From contig JAKANY010000004.1 of NCBI GenBank assembly GCA_021823525.1, positions 1-64,000 of the forward strand: a stretch of DNA of 64,000 bases, in the 5' to 3' direction. The number at the start of each line of letters is the position of its first letter. The stretch's first letter is position 1. Below the pieces are notes generated by a model. It searched no databases, had not been told where the DNA came from, and was given only the letters and a program-made list of their open reading frames with translations. Origin of the DNA: Actinomycetes bacterium (GTDB taxonomy: Bacteria > Actinomycetota > Acidimicrobiia > Acidimicrobiales > RAAP-2). Below are positions 26,022-34,046 of the stretch, piece after piece. Position numbers and translations under genes: made by a program.

Positions 26022-27496
26022 GGCTCCACCGCTTCGACATCAAGGGAGTGACGAGGTCGCTCGTCCCAGGGGTCGGCACTACTTCTTCGTTCGAGGCAAC
26101 GGGCCTCGCGGGCCTCGGTTCGCGACCGCATCTTTTCTCGCTGACACTGCAACGCGAGCCAGGCATCACCAAGACTGCTCCAACCGGCCCCGATCCACTT
26201 CCACACGCCAATAGTGATTGACTGTTCGTTGGGTGCGCTGCCGTGTTGACGCCGCACTTGCCAGGCTTGGCGCTCCGCCCGCAAGAACTTGAAGGTCACC
26301 GAGTAGCGCCGCGACTTGGTGAGCCAGTGACCGCCAAAGCCGAGCGAGTGCGCCCAGGTGCGCAGGCGCGCCAGGTGGGTCAGCGCGCCGAGCCGCCACG
26401 CCGTCGTGACCAGACGGCGAAAGTGCGCTGACACGTTACGTGCGTCGAGGTCGTCGAGGCTCGTGAGACGCCGGTCGAGGGCGCCCAGATCGTCGGTGGA
26501 TTTTGTCGCGTACTTGGCGACGTAGTTGGCGACCGCGCGCGAACTACGTCGTGCCTCACTACTGTCGGCGTCGTCACCATCGACTTCGTGGGCGCTGATC
26601 ACGCGCACGTCGAGTTGTCGACCCCATCGGGCGCTTCCGAGTGCGGTGCCCGAGAAACCTCGGGGCAGCGGAGCCGACACCTTTGAGGCGGCGGCGCGAA
26701 TGGCCGAGGTGAGAGTCTGCGCGCTGATGACGTGCGGCACGTCACCTTTGTCGTCACGGGGATCGACGCGCAGTATCGCGTGCAGGTGCACGACGCCCCG
26801 GCGCTGAAACTCGGCGACCTTGGCGAACGAGAGTCGGACCGACTGGTCCAGTTCTTTCACGTTCATCTCGCAGAGTCGCGCCAGTTCGCGTCGCACGTAG
26901 ATGGTGGTGCGTCGCCACAGTTCGGGGCAGGTCGCGTTCCACAAGACTGATTGCTCGTAGTCGTAGCAGTCGGGACAGATCGGGTGTCCGAGTAGGGGGT
27001 CGTCGGCGCGGTGGCGAAGGTGGCAGGTGACGAAACGACCGTGCGCACAGGGTTGTTGGTTCGTACCCGCTCGACAGGGCTTCGTGCCCCTCGCGCCGTG
27101 AACCGCGCCGAAGCTCGGGGCGGTGAACGTGGCGAAGACCATCGGGTGTTGCGACACGGACTCGCTCACGCCCTTGCCGCCCGAGAGACCCGAGCGCACG
27201 AGCATCCTCGCGTCACTCGCGTAGAGGGCGGCGCAACTGGGACAGCGCGTCGCGCGCCTCGTGCCGCAGGCCTTCAAGAGAACACCGTCGGGCTCGTCGT
27301 TCGTGGAGTACGAACGCAGAATCTCGCCGGTTGCCGTGTCCACGCTCACCGAGTTTCCAATGAGACGAATGGGGTGCGCGCACCAGCCGCACTGTTCACC
27401 CTGGAGTTGCAGGTTGGCGAGGGACGCGGGGTCACTGGCGCGGGCTAGCACCCCGTGCCAGGTCGTCTCGTCGGGCGCGCGGGTGATGGTTGACAT
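26018..27496 (-). CDS. RepSA-like HUH rolling-circle replication initiator
   Basis: The 492-residue protein resembles RepSA-type initiators of AICEs. The HUH metal motif is in RGVVHLHAILR and the presumptive nicking Tyr with Lys in ANYVAKYATKS. Several CxxC pairs precede them (CGWCAHPI, CPSC, CPDC), suggesting zinc binding in the first 180 residues. It would nick an origin on the element to start rolling-circle replication after excision; the origin was not located. The ATG follows AGGAAC. The end overlaps the next small gene by four bases and the start is six bases from the translocase stop. Confidence 0.88.
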   Translation of the reverse strand: MSTITRAPDETTWHGVLARASDPASLANLQLQGEQCGWCAHPIRLIGNSVSVDTATGEILRSYSTNDEPDGVLLKACGTRRATRCPSCAALYASDARMLVRSGLSGGKGVSESVSQHPMVFATFTAPSFGAVHGARGTKPCRAGTNQQPCAHGRFVTCHLRHRADDPLLGHPICPDCYDYEQSVLWNATCPELWRRTTIYVRRELARLCEMNVKELDQSVRLSFAKVAEFQRRGVVHLHAILRVDPRDDKGDVPHVISAQTLTSAIRAAASKVSAPLPRGFSGTALGSARWGRQLDVRVISAHEVDGDDADSSEARRSSRAVANYVAKYATKSTDDLGALDRRLTSLDDLDARNVSAHFRRLVTTAWRLGALTHLARLRTWAHSLGFGGHWLTKSRRYSVTFKFLRAERQAWQVRRQHGSAPNEQSITIGVWKWIGAGWSSLGDAWLALQCQREKMRSRTEAREARCLERRSSADPWDERPRHSLDVEAVEP

Positions 27497-27502
27497 CAGT
27501 TC

Positions 27503-28810
27503 CTACTTCCCGAGTCGAAGTTGGCGGGCACGCTCGGCCAGTACGCGCACGTCGTCGTCGGTGAGGTGAAAGGTTCGCAGTTGCACTGGTACGCCACCTT
27601 CGTGGAGCAAGAGTCCGACCCCGCGCCGCGCCGAGTTGAGGTTCGACGCGGAAAATCCCTCGCTGGCCCAACCGGCCCCGAGCACGGTGTCACTCGCGTC
27701 GCGCGTCGCACAGCGCAGCGCCCACCTGAACCCGAAGAGGTCGCGCAGTGTTGACGGCACAATATCCGTCGAGGGCTTCTGGGTCGCCGCCAACACGATG
27801 ATCCCAGCGGCTCGCCCACGTGCGACGAGGTCGCGCAGCAGTTCGGCGAAACGCTGGGCGGACTTCTTGTCGATCCCCGCGACGTAGAGCGCGAGCTCGT
27901 CGATGACGACGACGTGCAGACGCAGCCCCTCGGCGCGGGTTACTTTGCGCACGCCGCGACGCAGAAGCTCGTCATAACGGTCGTCCATCTCGGCGGTGAG
28001 CTCTTCGAGCACGGTGATGGCAAGTTGCACGTCGTGTCCAACGAAGACTCTCGCGCTCGCGGACCACGCACTGAGTTCGACCACTTTGCCGTCGAAGAGC
28101 CAGAGGTCGACTTCGGGGTCGAGTGCGGCGGCAGCCACCAGCAGTGACAGGGCCACCGACTTGCCCGCACCAGGTTCGCCGCCCAGGAGCACGTTGCGCT
28201 CGGGTAGTGACAGCGTCACGATCCCACCCTCTTCGTTAACACCCACGGGTATCGGGTCCCAGAGGCTGTTCCGCTTCACGTCGAGCAGCGGGCATCGCAG
28301 TGACGCAATAGCGAACGGGTCGGCACGGGTGATGGTGAGCGTGACGAGGTTCCGCTTCGCCGCGTTCGCCACGCAGCGCACCTGGCGCACTCCGAGCGAC
28401 GCCGCGAGGACCGCTTCGGCCTTTGCGAGGTCGTCGATGGACGTGCCGCGCCAGAGTCCGAGCTCGACACGGTCCCCGAAGGTCGTGCGAGTGATCTTGT
28501 GGATGCGCGGGCGCTTCTCGCTCAGCACTCCGGGCAGCGCGTGGAACGCCGTTTCGAGGTGTCGACGCACGCGCGCTCGGTGCAACAGCCGCCCGAGAAA
28601 TCGGCGAAGTGGACCGACGCAGAGGGCCGTCGCTACGAGCGCGAGCGGAGCGGCGACGGCGAAGAACAGACCGAAGCGCACGTAGAGCCAGACGCCGAGT
28701 CCGGTGGGTAGAGCGAACAGCACGAGCTCAACGCGCCAGACGGCGAGCTGGCGCAGCAGTTCATCGAGCATTTCGTCGGTCATCGAACGTGAGTTGGTGG
28801 GAGGGTTCAT
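27503..28810 (-). CDS. FtsK/SpoIIIE-type DNA translocase (TraSA-like)
   Basis: A 435-residue protein with two N-terminal hydrophobic segments (about 18-65), then an FtsK ATPase domain with Walker A GGEPGAGKSVAL and Walker B HVVVIDELALYV. AICEs transfer double-stranded DNA between mycelia or cells with one hexameric translocase of this kind. The C-terminal 50 residues could carry the DNA-recognition helices. ATG 28810 was chosen because AAAGGAA precedes it; that box lies in the 3' arm of a small hairpin. Confidence 0.88.
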   Translation of the reverse strand: MNPPTNSRSMTDEMLDELLRQLAVWRVELVLFALPTGLGVWLYVRFGLFFAVAAPLALVATALCVGPLRRFLGRLLHRARVRRHLETAFHALPGVLSEKRPRIHKITRTTFGDRVELGLWRGTSIDDLAKAEAVLAASLGVRQVRCVANAAKRNLVTLTITRADPFAIASLRCPLLDVKRNSLWDPIPVGVNEEGGIVTLSLPERNVLLGGEPGAGKSVALSLLVAAAALDPEVDLWLFDGKVVELSAWSASARVFVGHDVQLAITVLEELTAEMDDRYDELLRRGVRKVTRAEGLRLHVVVIDELALYVAGIDKKSAQRFAELLRDLVARGRAAGIIVLAATQKPSTDIVPSTLRDLFGFRWALRCATRDASDTVLGAGWASEGFSASNLNSARRGVGLLLHEGGVPVQLRTFHLTDDDVRVLAERARQLRLGK

Positions 28811-28818
28811 TGGAAGTT

Positions 28819-28832
28819 CCTTTCGAGAAAGG
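28819..28832 (-). promoter_or_regulatory. small hairpin sequestering the ribosome binding site of the translocase gene
   Basis: Read on the minus strand, CCTTT-CTCG-AAAGG forms a five-pair stem with a tetraloop. The 3' arm supplies most of the AAAGGAA Shine-Dalgarno sequence before ATG 28810. It may dampen translation of a protein that is toxic when overproduced; that is inference. Confidence 0.4.
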
Positions 28833-28836
28833 GGGC

Positions 28837-28862
28837 GCCCCGAGAGAGAGTTCCCTCGGGGC
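28837..28862 (-). terminator. hairpin between the SCO3933-like gene and the translocase gene
   Basis: Perfect eight-base arms GCCCCGAG (28837-28844) and CTCGGGGC (28855-28862) around ten bases. There is no T run on the minus strand, so it may be an attenuator or mRNA-stability element rather than a full terminator. Confidence 0.45.
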
Positions 28863-28870
28863 ACGCCTCC

Positions 28871-29200
28871 TTAGGCCGCGACCGGGGCTTTGGTCGTAGT
28901 GGACAGGACTTCCACCTTGTCGGCGCGAAAACTCACGCCGTGACGGTCGCCCATCTGCCAGGTCGTCGCCACGAGACCAGTGACCTTCACCTGGGCGCCG
29001 AGCGTGAGGCTCTTGGGCTCACCCGCCACCTTCACGACGAGGATGTCGGCTCCCTCGCCGCCAATCGCCACGACGCTGACGGCGAAAATCGCCTTGCCGT
29101 CGGCGTCGACGCGCTGCTGCTTCGAGTCGAAGTCGATCACCGGCTCGGCGATCGACACTGCGAGAAAGTCGAGGCTGCTTGTTTCAATGGGTAGTTTCAT
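28871..29200 (-). CDS. SCO3933-family regulatory protein of AICEs
   Basis: A 109-residue all-beta protein whose pattern (LDFLAVSIAEPVIDF, a QRVDADGKAIF turn, VVKVAGEPKSLTLG, VKVTGLVATTWQMGDRHGVSFRAD) matches my memory of the SCO3933-like proteins that precede the translocase gene in Streptomyces AICEs. The shape suggests an OB-like barrel, so nucleic-acid binding is possible; the function is not known to me. ATG 29200 follows AAGGAAC. It is the first gene of the leftward transfer-replication-integration transcript. Confidence 0.75.
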   Translation of the reverse strand: MKLPIETSSLDFLAVSIAEPVIDFDSKQQRVDADGKAIFAVSVVAIGGEGADILVVKVAGEPKSLTLGAQVKVTGLVATTWQMGDRHGVSFRADKVEVLSTTTKAPVAA

Positions 29201-29389
29201 GTTCGTTCCTTCGTGTGTTGTCGGCACAATCTGTGGCGACGACACGAAGGTAAAGAACCCGAGGTTGCGAAAAGGCGAAAACAGTCAAAGTCACAGCAGA
29301 ATTGTGAGTGATTGTTAGTTGCTGTTGAGGTCGCCTTCAGGCGCGTAGGGCTACGTCAACTCTGGCGCGCGGAGAACTCGTCGAACCAC
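29201..29389. promoter_or_regulatory. probable promoter region of the element's transfer/replication operon
   Basis: On the minus strand a TTGACT box (29288-29283) resembles a -35 element; the -10 is not clear, TACCTT near 29252 being one candidate. AT-rich short repeats (TTGTGAGTGATTGTTAGTTG near 29300) could be operator sites for the HTH regulator encoded just upstream. No gene is seen here. Confidence 0.35.
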
Positions 29390-30622
29390 TCAGCCGTAGA
29401 GGCGCTGCTTGAGTTTGCGCAAGGCGGGACTGCGACGTCGGCCCAACTGGTCTTCGATTTCTTCGATGATCATCATCACGAGTCCCAAGTTCCTGAGCTC
29501 CTGGGGTGCGATCTCTTCGATGTGCAGCAGCGTGTCGATCGCGCGCTCGGGCGACTTGATCAGCAGATTGGCTCGCGCGACGTCGATCAAGAAGCGGGCC
29601 TGACGTTCGGGTGACAGCGTTCGCGGCGCGACGGCTTGGGCGCGGTCCAGGGCCTCTTGTCCGTTGCCCAGTTCGACCGAGATCGCCACGGCGTGCATGG
29701 CCACGTTGGTTGGACCGAACTCGGTGCCGTACTCGTTTCGGTCTTCACCCAACTGACGAGCCAGTTTCTCCGCCGTCTTGAGCGACTTCTGCGCTGACGC
29801 GGTGTCGTGGTCACGAGCGAGCAATACCCCGGTCAGCAGTGCGCACGCTCCCACCAGTGAAATCAGCCCCGGATCGTGCGAGGACTTCACGTCGTTCGCC
29901 ATGACCATGGCCCGCTTCAAAACGTGCACCGCCAGTTTCTGGTCCTTGCCGTCGAGCATGGTGCGCGCCATGCGTAGTTGACCCGCCAGGATCAGGCAGC
30001 GATCACCGCAGCGTTCCCCAGCGGTGATGGCCCGATCAGCCGCGACCCAGGCGGCGCCGTGGTCGTCGACCTTGACGAGCATCGCGGCGGCGACCTGGTA
30101 AACGTCGGCGAGACAGGTGAGGGTCCGCGTCGAGTCAACGTCACTCGTCGATCGACTGGCGGCCTCGGCTGCGGGAATGAGCGCCGCGAGTACGTGGCCG
30201 AGTTCTGGGTAGGAAGAAGCGTGCACCAACGCCCAGGCGCGACGCGTCTGGGCCTCTAACTCTTCCAGGGTGACACTGCTCGACACCGCCGCTGCGTTGG
30301 GCACGAGTGACTCGGGACTGGGGAAACCGGCAATGGCGACGCGCACTATCTCCACGTAGTCGCGCTCACGCAGGTTCTTCGCGGCGTCGGGAACCCCCGT
30401 CGCGCGCACGAACTCGATCAGCGGGGCGCCTAGCGCCAGGGCGAGACGCCCGAGATGGTTGATGTCCCTGACCTCGATCTCGCCCTGCTCCACCTGGGCG
30501 ACCCAGCTCGTGGACATGCCGATCTCGTCGTGGAGTCGCTCTTGTGTCCAATTCCTCTCACGCCGGTACTGCTTGACGAGCGTGCCTACGACGTTGGCGT
30601 CGCCGTCGCTGTCACTTCGCAC
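29390..30622 (-). CDS. XRE-family helix-turn-helix regulator with TPR-like domain
   Basis: A 410-residue protein: HTH_XRE domain at about 12-68 (LVKQYRRERNWTQERLHDEIGMSTSWVAQVEQGEIEV) followed by about 300 residues of helical repeats of tetratricopeptide type. This layout is that of peptide- or signal-responsive regulators in actinobacterial elements. Placed directly upstream of the transfer operon, it is the natural candidate for its control. The GTG start lies within the end of the ABM-domain gene (11-base overlap), so both come from one message. Confidence 0.85.
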   Translation of the reverse strand: MRSDSDGDANVVGTLVKQYRRERNWTQERLHDEIGMSTSWVAQVEQGEIEVRDINHLGRLALALGAPLIEFVRATGVPDAAKNLRERDYVEIVRVAIAGFPSPESLVPNAAAVSSSVTLEELEAQTRRAWALVHASSYPELGHVLAALIPAAEAASRSTSDVDSTRTLTCLADVYQVAAAMLVKVDDHGAAWVAADRAITAGERCGDRCLILAGQLRMARTMLDGKDQKLAVHVLKRAMVMANDVKSSHDPGLISLVGACALLTGVLLARDHDTASAQKSLKTAEKLARQLGEDRNEYGTEFGPTNVAMHAVAISVELGNGQEALDRAQAVAPRTLSPERQARFLIDVARANLLIKSPERAIDTLLHIEEIAPQELRNLGLVMMIIEEIEDQLGRRRSPALRKLKQRLYG

Positions 30623-30947
30623 GCAGGTCTCCGTTGATCACGCCCGACAGTGTTGTCAGCGGCCAGACTTCGGGTGGACCAGCCAGGTGCTGGTCTCGCT
30701 CATGGAGAAATCGAATCGTGTGGGCCTGAGCTTCGTGGAACTGGAAGGCGTCGTCGCTCTGGTAACACTCGTAGAAGACGCGTTCGTGGGGACGCTCGGA
30801 GCGCTCGTGACTCACGTAGACCAGGGTCTCCGGTTCGCCGAGTGCAATCTCGGCCAACGTCTCAGCGACCAGCGCGTCGAAGGCTTCGAGGTGGTCGGGG
30901 AGCACGGTAAAACGAACAACCAGAGCGAACACGGCGTGGCCTCTCAT
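30612..30947 (-). CDS. ABM-domain (antibiotic biosynthesis monooxygenase/quinol oxygenase-like) protein
   Basis: About 111 residues forming one ferredoxin-like ABM domain: FALVVRFTVLPDHLEAFDALVAETLAE, then a YVSHERSERPHERVFYECYQSDDAFQFHEAQAHTIRFL segment. Relatives include quinol monooxygenases such as YgiN and the autoinducer-processing LsrG. Starts ATG 30947 or GTG 30932 (the latter with GAGAGG seven bases upstream) are both possible. Its coupling to the regulator suggests it may make or destroy a small effector, which is speculation. Confidence 0.75.
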   Translation of the reverse strand: MRGHAVFALVVRFTVLPDHLEAFDALVAETLAEIALGEPETLVYVSHERSERPHERVFYECYQSDDAFQFHEAQAHTIRFLHERDQHLAGPPEVWPLTTLSGVINGDLRAK

Positions 30948-31250
30948 TAGCAAATTGCTGTTCTTGAAACCGTACCCGCCCCATTCGGACGGGTGACGCA
31001 ATCCTGAATGCACGCGATTCCGTCCGAGTCAGGTCCATGAACTGCGTTCGACTAATGTTCACGCTCACCAGCGCCAGAGACCGAACCATCGAAGTTCATC
31101 GACACGTGTCGGAATGGGAGCTCGTGTGAACGCACCTGCAATCGACCAATGAATCCAAGTAATCAACTTTCAGGGTTGATGACGAAGCGGTGGCCCTGCC
31201 GGGAACCTTCGGCCCCCGTCAGAGCCACCGCCATTGCGCCAAGGCCAAGT
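30948..31250. other. intergenic stretch with two inverted repeats
   Basis: No gene is seen. An eight-base inverted repeat TCGGACGG (30985-30992) / CCGTCCGA (31020-31027) lies about 40-80 bases upstream of the ABM gene, and a perfect 12-base palindrome CGACACGTGTCG lies at 31100-31111. Both look like protein-binding sites rather than RNA hairpins. Base composition starts to fall to the right. Confidence 0.45.
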
Positions 31251-31276
31251 GTGTGAGAACTTTAAGTATTCAAGGG
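31251..31276 (+). repeat. left copy of a direct repeat flanking the AT-rich cargo
   Basis: GTGTGAGAACTTT, three bases, TATTCAAGGG. The same two blocks in the same order and orientation recur at 33648-33677, separated there by seven bases. The distance between copies is 2397 bases, enclosing two secreted-protein genes. Confidence 0.75.
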
Positions 31277-31662
31277 GGTGACCTTTCGTTTTGGCGACTT
31301 TTCCAACTACCGGATCCGAGTCTGTCCCTTCGCCTAAAAGCCGAATGGCGAGTGCTCGGCTCGATCGTCGTTTATTGAAGATGCACACCCGGTCAGAATC
31401 CGAAGAGCGAGATTACCCCCGACCGCACAGTCTTACGCTTCGAACTCCCCCGCTGGTATTACCACAGATTGCTCCACCCCCTGCGGCCACGACGCCGACG
31501 CTGACCACCTTAAATCAGGAACTGGCTCTCTCTTGACAAGTCTACGATGACATGATACAAGTGACTTACTGATGTGTAATTGATTTGGGCATCGGATTCT
31601 GACTCCGTGATTGCGGCGACGTTGTATTGAGAAGGTCGTATTCGTATCGAATTGGGGGAGAG
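31277..31662. other. AT-rich intergenic stretch before the first cargo gene
   Basis: No gene is supported here on either strand. The stretch contains the sigma-70-type promoter described separately, and otherwise only AT-rich sequence with no further repeat that I could see. An alternative TTG start for the secreted protein lies at 31627. Confidence 0.5.
31533..31561 (+). promoter_or_regulatory. sigma-70-type promoter of the secreted-protein genes
   Basis: TTGACA (31533-31538) and TACAAG (31556-31561) separated by 17 bases. This is a near-consensus -35/-10 pair, unlike the -10-only leaderless promoters of the surrounding chromosome. The leader to ATG 31663 would be about 95 bases. Confidence 0.6.
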
Positions 31663-32490
31663 ATGCATTTTCGTATTAATCGGGGGCCGGAAAAAGGGGA
31701 GAAGACTTTTTCCGGTAATTTCTTTCACGCGGGGCCGTCACGAGTTTCAATGATCGTTGTAGCAGTTGTTGGTCTGTTGGCGCTCTTACTAATTTCTGGA
31801 TCCTCTGGAACTGGAGCCAACGCCGCTTCACAAACGTTGATTTCATGTGGGGCTGGAATTCCAGCGGTGAAATGTAATCCTTCGTTGGCACCTGGACCAA
31901 ACCCAGTGCCGGTGGGCGGATGGCAAGTTCCCTCAGTCCCTACGGTGTCAGTGCCCACGACGGAACAGTGCGCTAGTTCGTTCTTGAGTAGTACCGAACT
32001 CGGACTTTTGAACGCTCGCTTCGGCGGCATTCAGTGCTTTTTAATTAAGTCCTCAAGTACCTGGGTGATCTTTGGGGCAGGAACTTCAATGACGTCTCTT
32101 GCACCGAATACGCCTTCGCCAGGGGGTTCAATGTTGGCCATCGAGACCTGTGCAAGCACTAATGCAAATTGCCTAGATCCAAACTTGATTCATTCGTTTG
32201 CTGATTTCACGGTCTATTATCCGCCATTTCCTGGTAGCGGGCAAAGCACGCTCCAAGAGTTGATTTCTCCAACACTGATCAACGTCTATAACGGCTTTTG
32301 TGGAAACTTCATATTCGATACGGCGAATAGCAGTTGGTACCTCGGCAACGCCGTGAATGAGTCTATCTTTAGGGCAGGTGGCCAAGTCACCGGTGCCGTA
32401 GTTACGCCACCTTCCGTAAGTGGCTCGACTGCCGAAGGCTCCCCGTTCCCAGCTGAGATGGTCACTTCATGCCAGACACCTGCACAATGA
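31663..32490 (+). CDS. secreted or membrane-anchored protein of unknown function
   Basis: About 275 residues. After a hydrophilic N-terminus there is one hydrophobic segment (about 29-48; VSMIVVAVVGLLALLLISGS) ending before GANAAS, which could be a signal peptide or anchor. The rest is Ser/Pro/Gly-rich with eight or so Cys, suggesting disulfides in an exported domain. I do not recognise a family. ATG 31663 follows GGGGGAG closely; TTG 31627 is an alternative. Codon use is AT-rich (TTG, ATT, AAT common), unlike neighbouring chromosome genes. Confidence 0.7.
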   Translation: MHFRINRGPEKGEKTFSGNFFHAGPSRVSMIVVAVVGLLALLLISGSSGTGANAASQTLISCGAGIPAVKCNPSLAPGPNPVPVGGWQVPSVPTVSVPTTEQCASSFLSSTELGLLNARFGGIQCFLIKSSSTWVIFGAGTSMTSLAPNTPSPGGSMLAIETCASTNANCLDPNLIHSFADFTVYYPPFPGSGQSTLQELISPTLINVYNGFCGNFIFDTANSSWYLGNAVNESIFRAGGQVTGAVVTPPSVSGSTAEGSPFPAEMVTSCQTPAQ

Positions 32491-32548
32491 GTAAATGGCT
32501 CGTGGAATTGGCGTATGCCGCAACCTTGACCGATTGGAGGCGGGTTAA

Positions 32549-33337
32549 ATGAGAATTGCAAAAACGTCGAGGTTGGTAATAGTTGCAAGTCTGGTCTCAA
32601 TAATGCTGCCGATGGTAGCGACGGTGTCAAACGCCGCGCAGTCTCCAGTTCCAACCAACTTCTCACTTGATACGCCTCCAGGGGGGCCCTTCCCGTCAAT
32701 CTCAGGGGAACCTCATGCTGCGAATGCTGTCGTGGTTGAAGGTTTGGGCGGATTCAGTTGTGGCGATTATTCAACAACATCAATTGAATATGCTGCATCA
32801 AATCGAATCAACGCGAACGAAGAAACGATTATTGAGATAAGTCCTCAGTCAACATGCGGAACACTCTCGCAGTATGAAGGTGAGATTTCCGCCATCGCAT
32901 CATATGTTGAAAGCCACACGACGAATCCCGGTCAATATTGGGGGGGATTTATGCTGGATATTGAGACCGCTTGGTTTTCGGTTTCCAATTCGACCGCACT
33001 TGTTGAATACACAAACAGCCTCATGTATGGCACACCCGGGATGTCATATTGGTTTGACGAAGATCAACCTAATAGTTTCACACAGGCTCAATACGAGTCG
33101 CTGCTCACTCATGGCGGATGGCAAGCGCCTCAGATTTACTCGTCAAGTATGGCGAAGACCGTAAATCTAGCCTGCGCTGACGTTGGCGCATGCACCAATA
33201 TGGTGACACAGTGGCTCGGGAGTCCGAACCCACCGTTCAATACCTGGACATACCCAACTACTCAAGTGAACGGTCCGCCATGGTCGAATTCGTATTGGGG
33301 TAGCGCATATTGGTGGAATCAGTACCAAAACGTTTGA
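32549..33337 (+). CDS. secreted protein, possible glycoside-hydrolase-like barrel
   Basis: A 262-residue product with a clear Sec signal peptide (to about residue 30, ending SNAAQ). The mature part contains GGFMLDIETAWFSV, a strand ending in Asp-x-Glu like catalytic strands of TIM-barrel glycosidases or DUF-type glycoside-hydrolase-like proteins, several Trp/Tyr-rich stretches, and four Cys. I cannot name a family. ATG 32549 is preceded by GGAGGCGGG. It lies 58 bases after the previous secreted-protein gene, so the two are probably one transcript. Confidence 0.72.
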   Translation: MRIAKTSRLVIVASLVSIMLPMVATVSNAAQSPVPTNFSLDTPPGGPFPSISGEPHAANAVVVEGLGGFSCGDYSTTSIEYAASNRINANEETIIEISPQSTCGTLSQYEGEISAIASYVESHTTNPGQYWGGFMLDIETAWFSVSNSTALVEYTNSLMYGTPGMSYWFDEDQPNSFTQAQYESLLTHGGWQAPQIYSSSMAKTVNLACADVGACTNMVTQWLGSPNPPFNTWTYPTTQVNGPPWSNSYWGSAYWWNQYQNV

Positions 33338-33662
33338 CTTTAGGTCTGCTTGGAATGGCAATTGAAGAGGAGAGGGGCCAGCTCTAAATGCTGTGTCTTA
33401 AAAGACGCAAGCATCTACTGAATGATGCGCCAGGTTGTGTCTTTGGAGGTTCACCCCGAACCACAATAAGAGCAGAGATTGATCTTCCTTCCCAATTCCG
33501 GTCACTCCGTGATCAAAGATGCAGAGCGGCCATCGTTCCACTTGAAGGCGCAACCGCATCGTGGTCTGGGTGGTTTCAGGGTAACTCCACTCCCCTGGCG
33601 TCTTCACCGCCCGGGGAGTGGAGTTCGGTCAACTCGTCAAATTGAGCGTGTGAGAACTTTCT
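33338..33662. other. convergent intergenic stretch
   Basis: No gene is supported. The stretch holds a strong hairpin (33583-33625) and the right copy of the cargo-flanking direct repeat, which begins at 33648. Small open frames on both strands have no ribosome binding site and a composition unlike a gene. Confidence 0.6.
33583..33625. terminator. bidirectional hairpin terminator candidate between convergent cargo genes
   Basis: Perfect 13-base arms AACTCCACTCCCC (33583-33595) and GGGGAGTGGAGTT (33613-33625) around 17 bases. It sits between the rightward secreted-protein gene and the leftward membrane-protein gene. T runs are absent, so termination may depend on pausing alone. Confidence 0.55.
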
Positions 33663-33677
33663 TTACGTATTCAAGGG
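33648..33677 (+). repeat. right copy of the direct repeat flanking the AT-rich cargo
   Basis: GTGTGAGAACTTT, seven bases, TATTCAAGGG; 23 positions are identical to the copy at 31251-31276. The right part overlaps the 3' end of the membrane-protein gene. Confidence 0.75.
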
Positions 33678-34046
33678 ATGTCGAGATCGCCTGACTTTCT
33701 CCAGATTCACAGCAACGATCACGGGAACGCCCACCAACAGAACCTGAATCAGGGTGCTGAAGGTCGGAACGGCCAGCCACTTACCCACGCAGTGCGTTAC
33801 AGTGGGCTGATCAGGTCCACCAAAGCTCGCGCAGTCGTTCGTCCTTGTCGTGAGCGAGAGAAACAGCATCGGCAAGACCAGTGCAATCCCACCCGGAAAT
33901 AGAAGGGTTGCGACCATCTTCTCCTTGCGGGTCCATGTGTTGCTCTGCCAGAGCCATGCCACGCCGACGAGCCATCCGACGCCCACCAAGAAACCACCGG
34001 CTAAAATTAGCCAAGGGACCCATCTGTCCCGTGTCGATGTCAACAC
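33663..34046 (-). CDS. small membrane protein of unknown function
   Basis: A 127-residue protein with three hydrophobic segments (about 10-32, 44-64 and 94-112) and a short loop with two Cys (NDCASFGGPDQPTVTHC) that may form a disulfide outside the cell. Its start overlaps the end of the secreted-protein gene upstream by seven bases, so the two are co-translated. A secreted factor with a membrane partner suggests an effector/immunity or substrate/exporter pair; that is inference. The last codons include the TATTCAAGGG repeat block. Confidence 0.65.
   Translation of the reverse strand: MLTSTRDRWVPWLILAGGFLVGVGWLVGVAWLWQSNTWTRKEKMVATLLFPGGIALVLPMLFLSLTTRTNDCASFGGPDQPTVTHCVGKWLAVPTFSTLIQVLLVGVPVIVAVNLEKVRRSRHPLNT

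Noticed and set aside
33388..33645. 85-codon frame between the cargo genes
   Set aside because: No ribosome binding site, spans the strong hairpin, and no motif.
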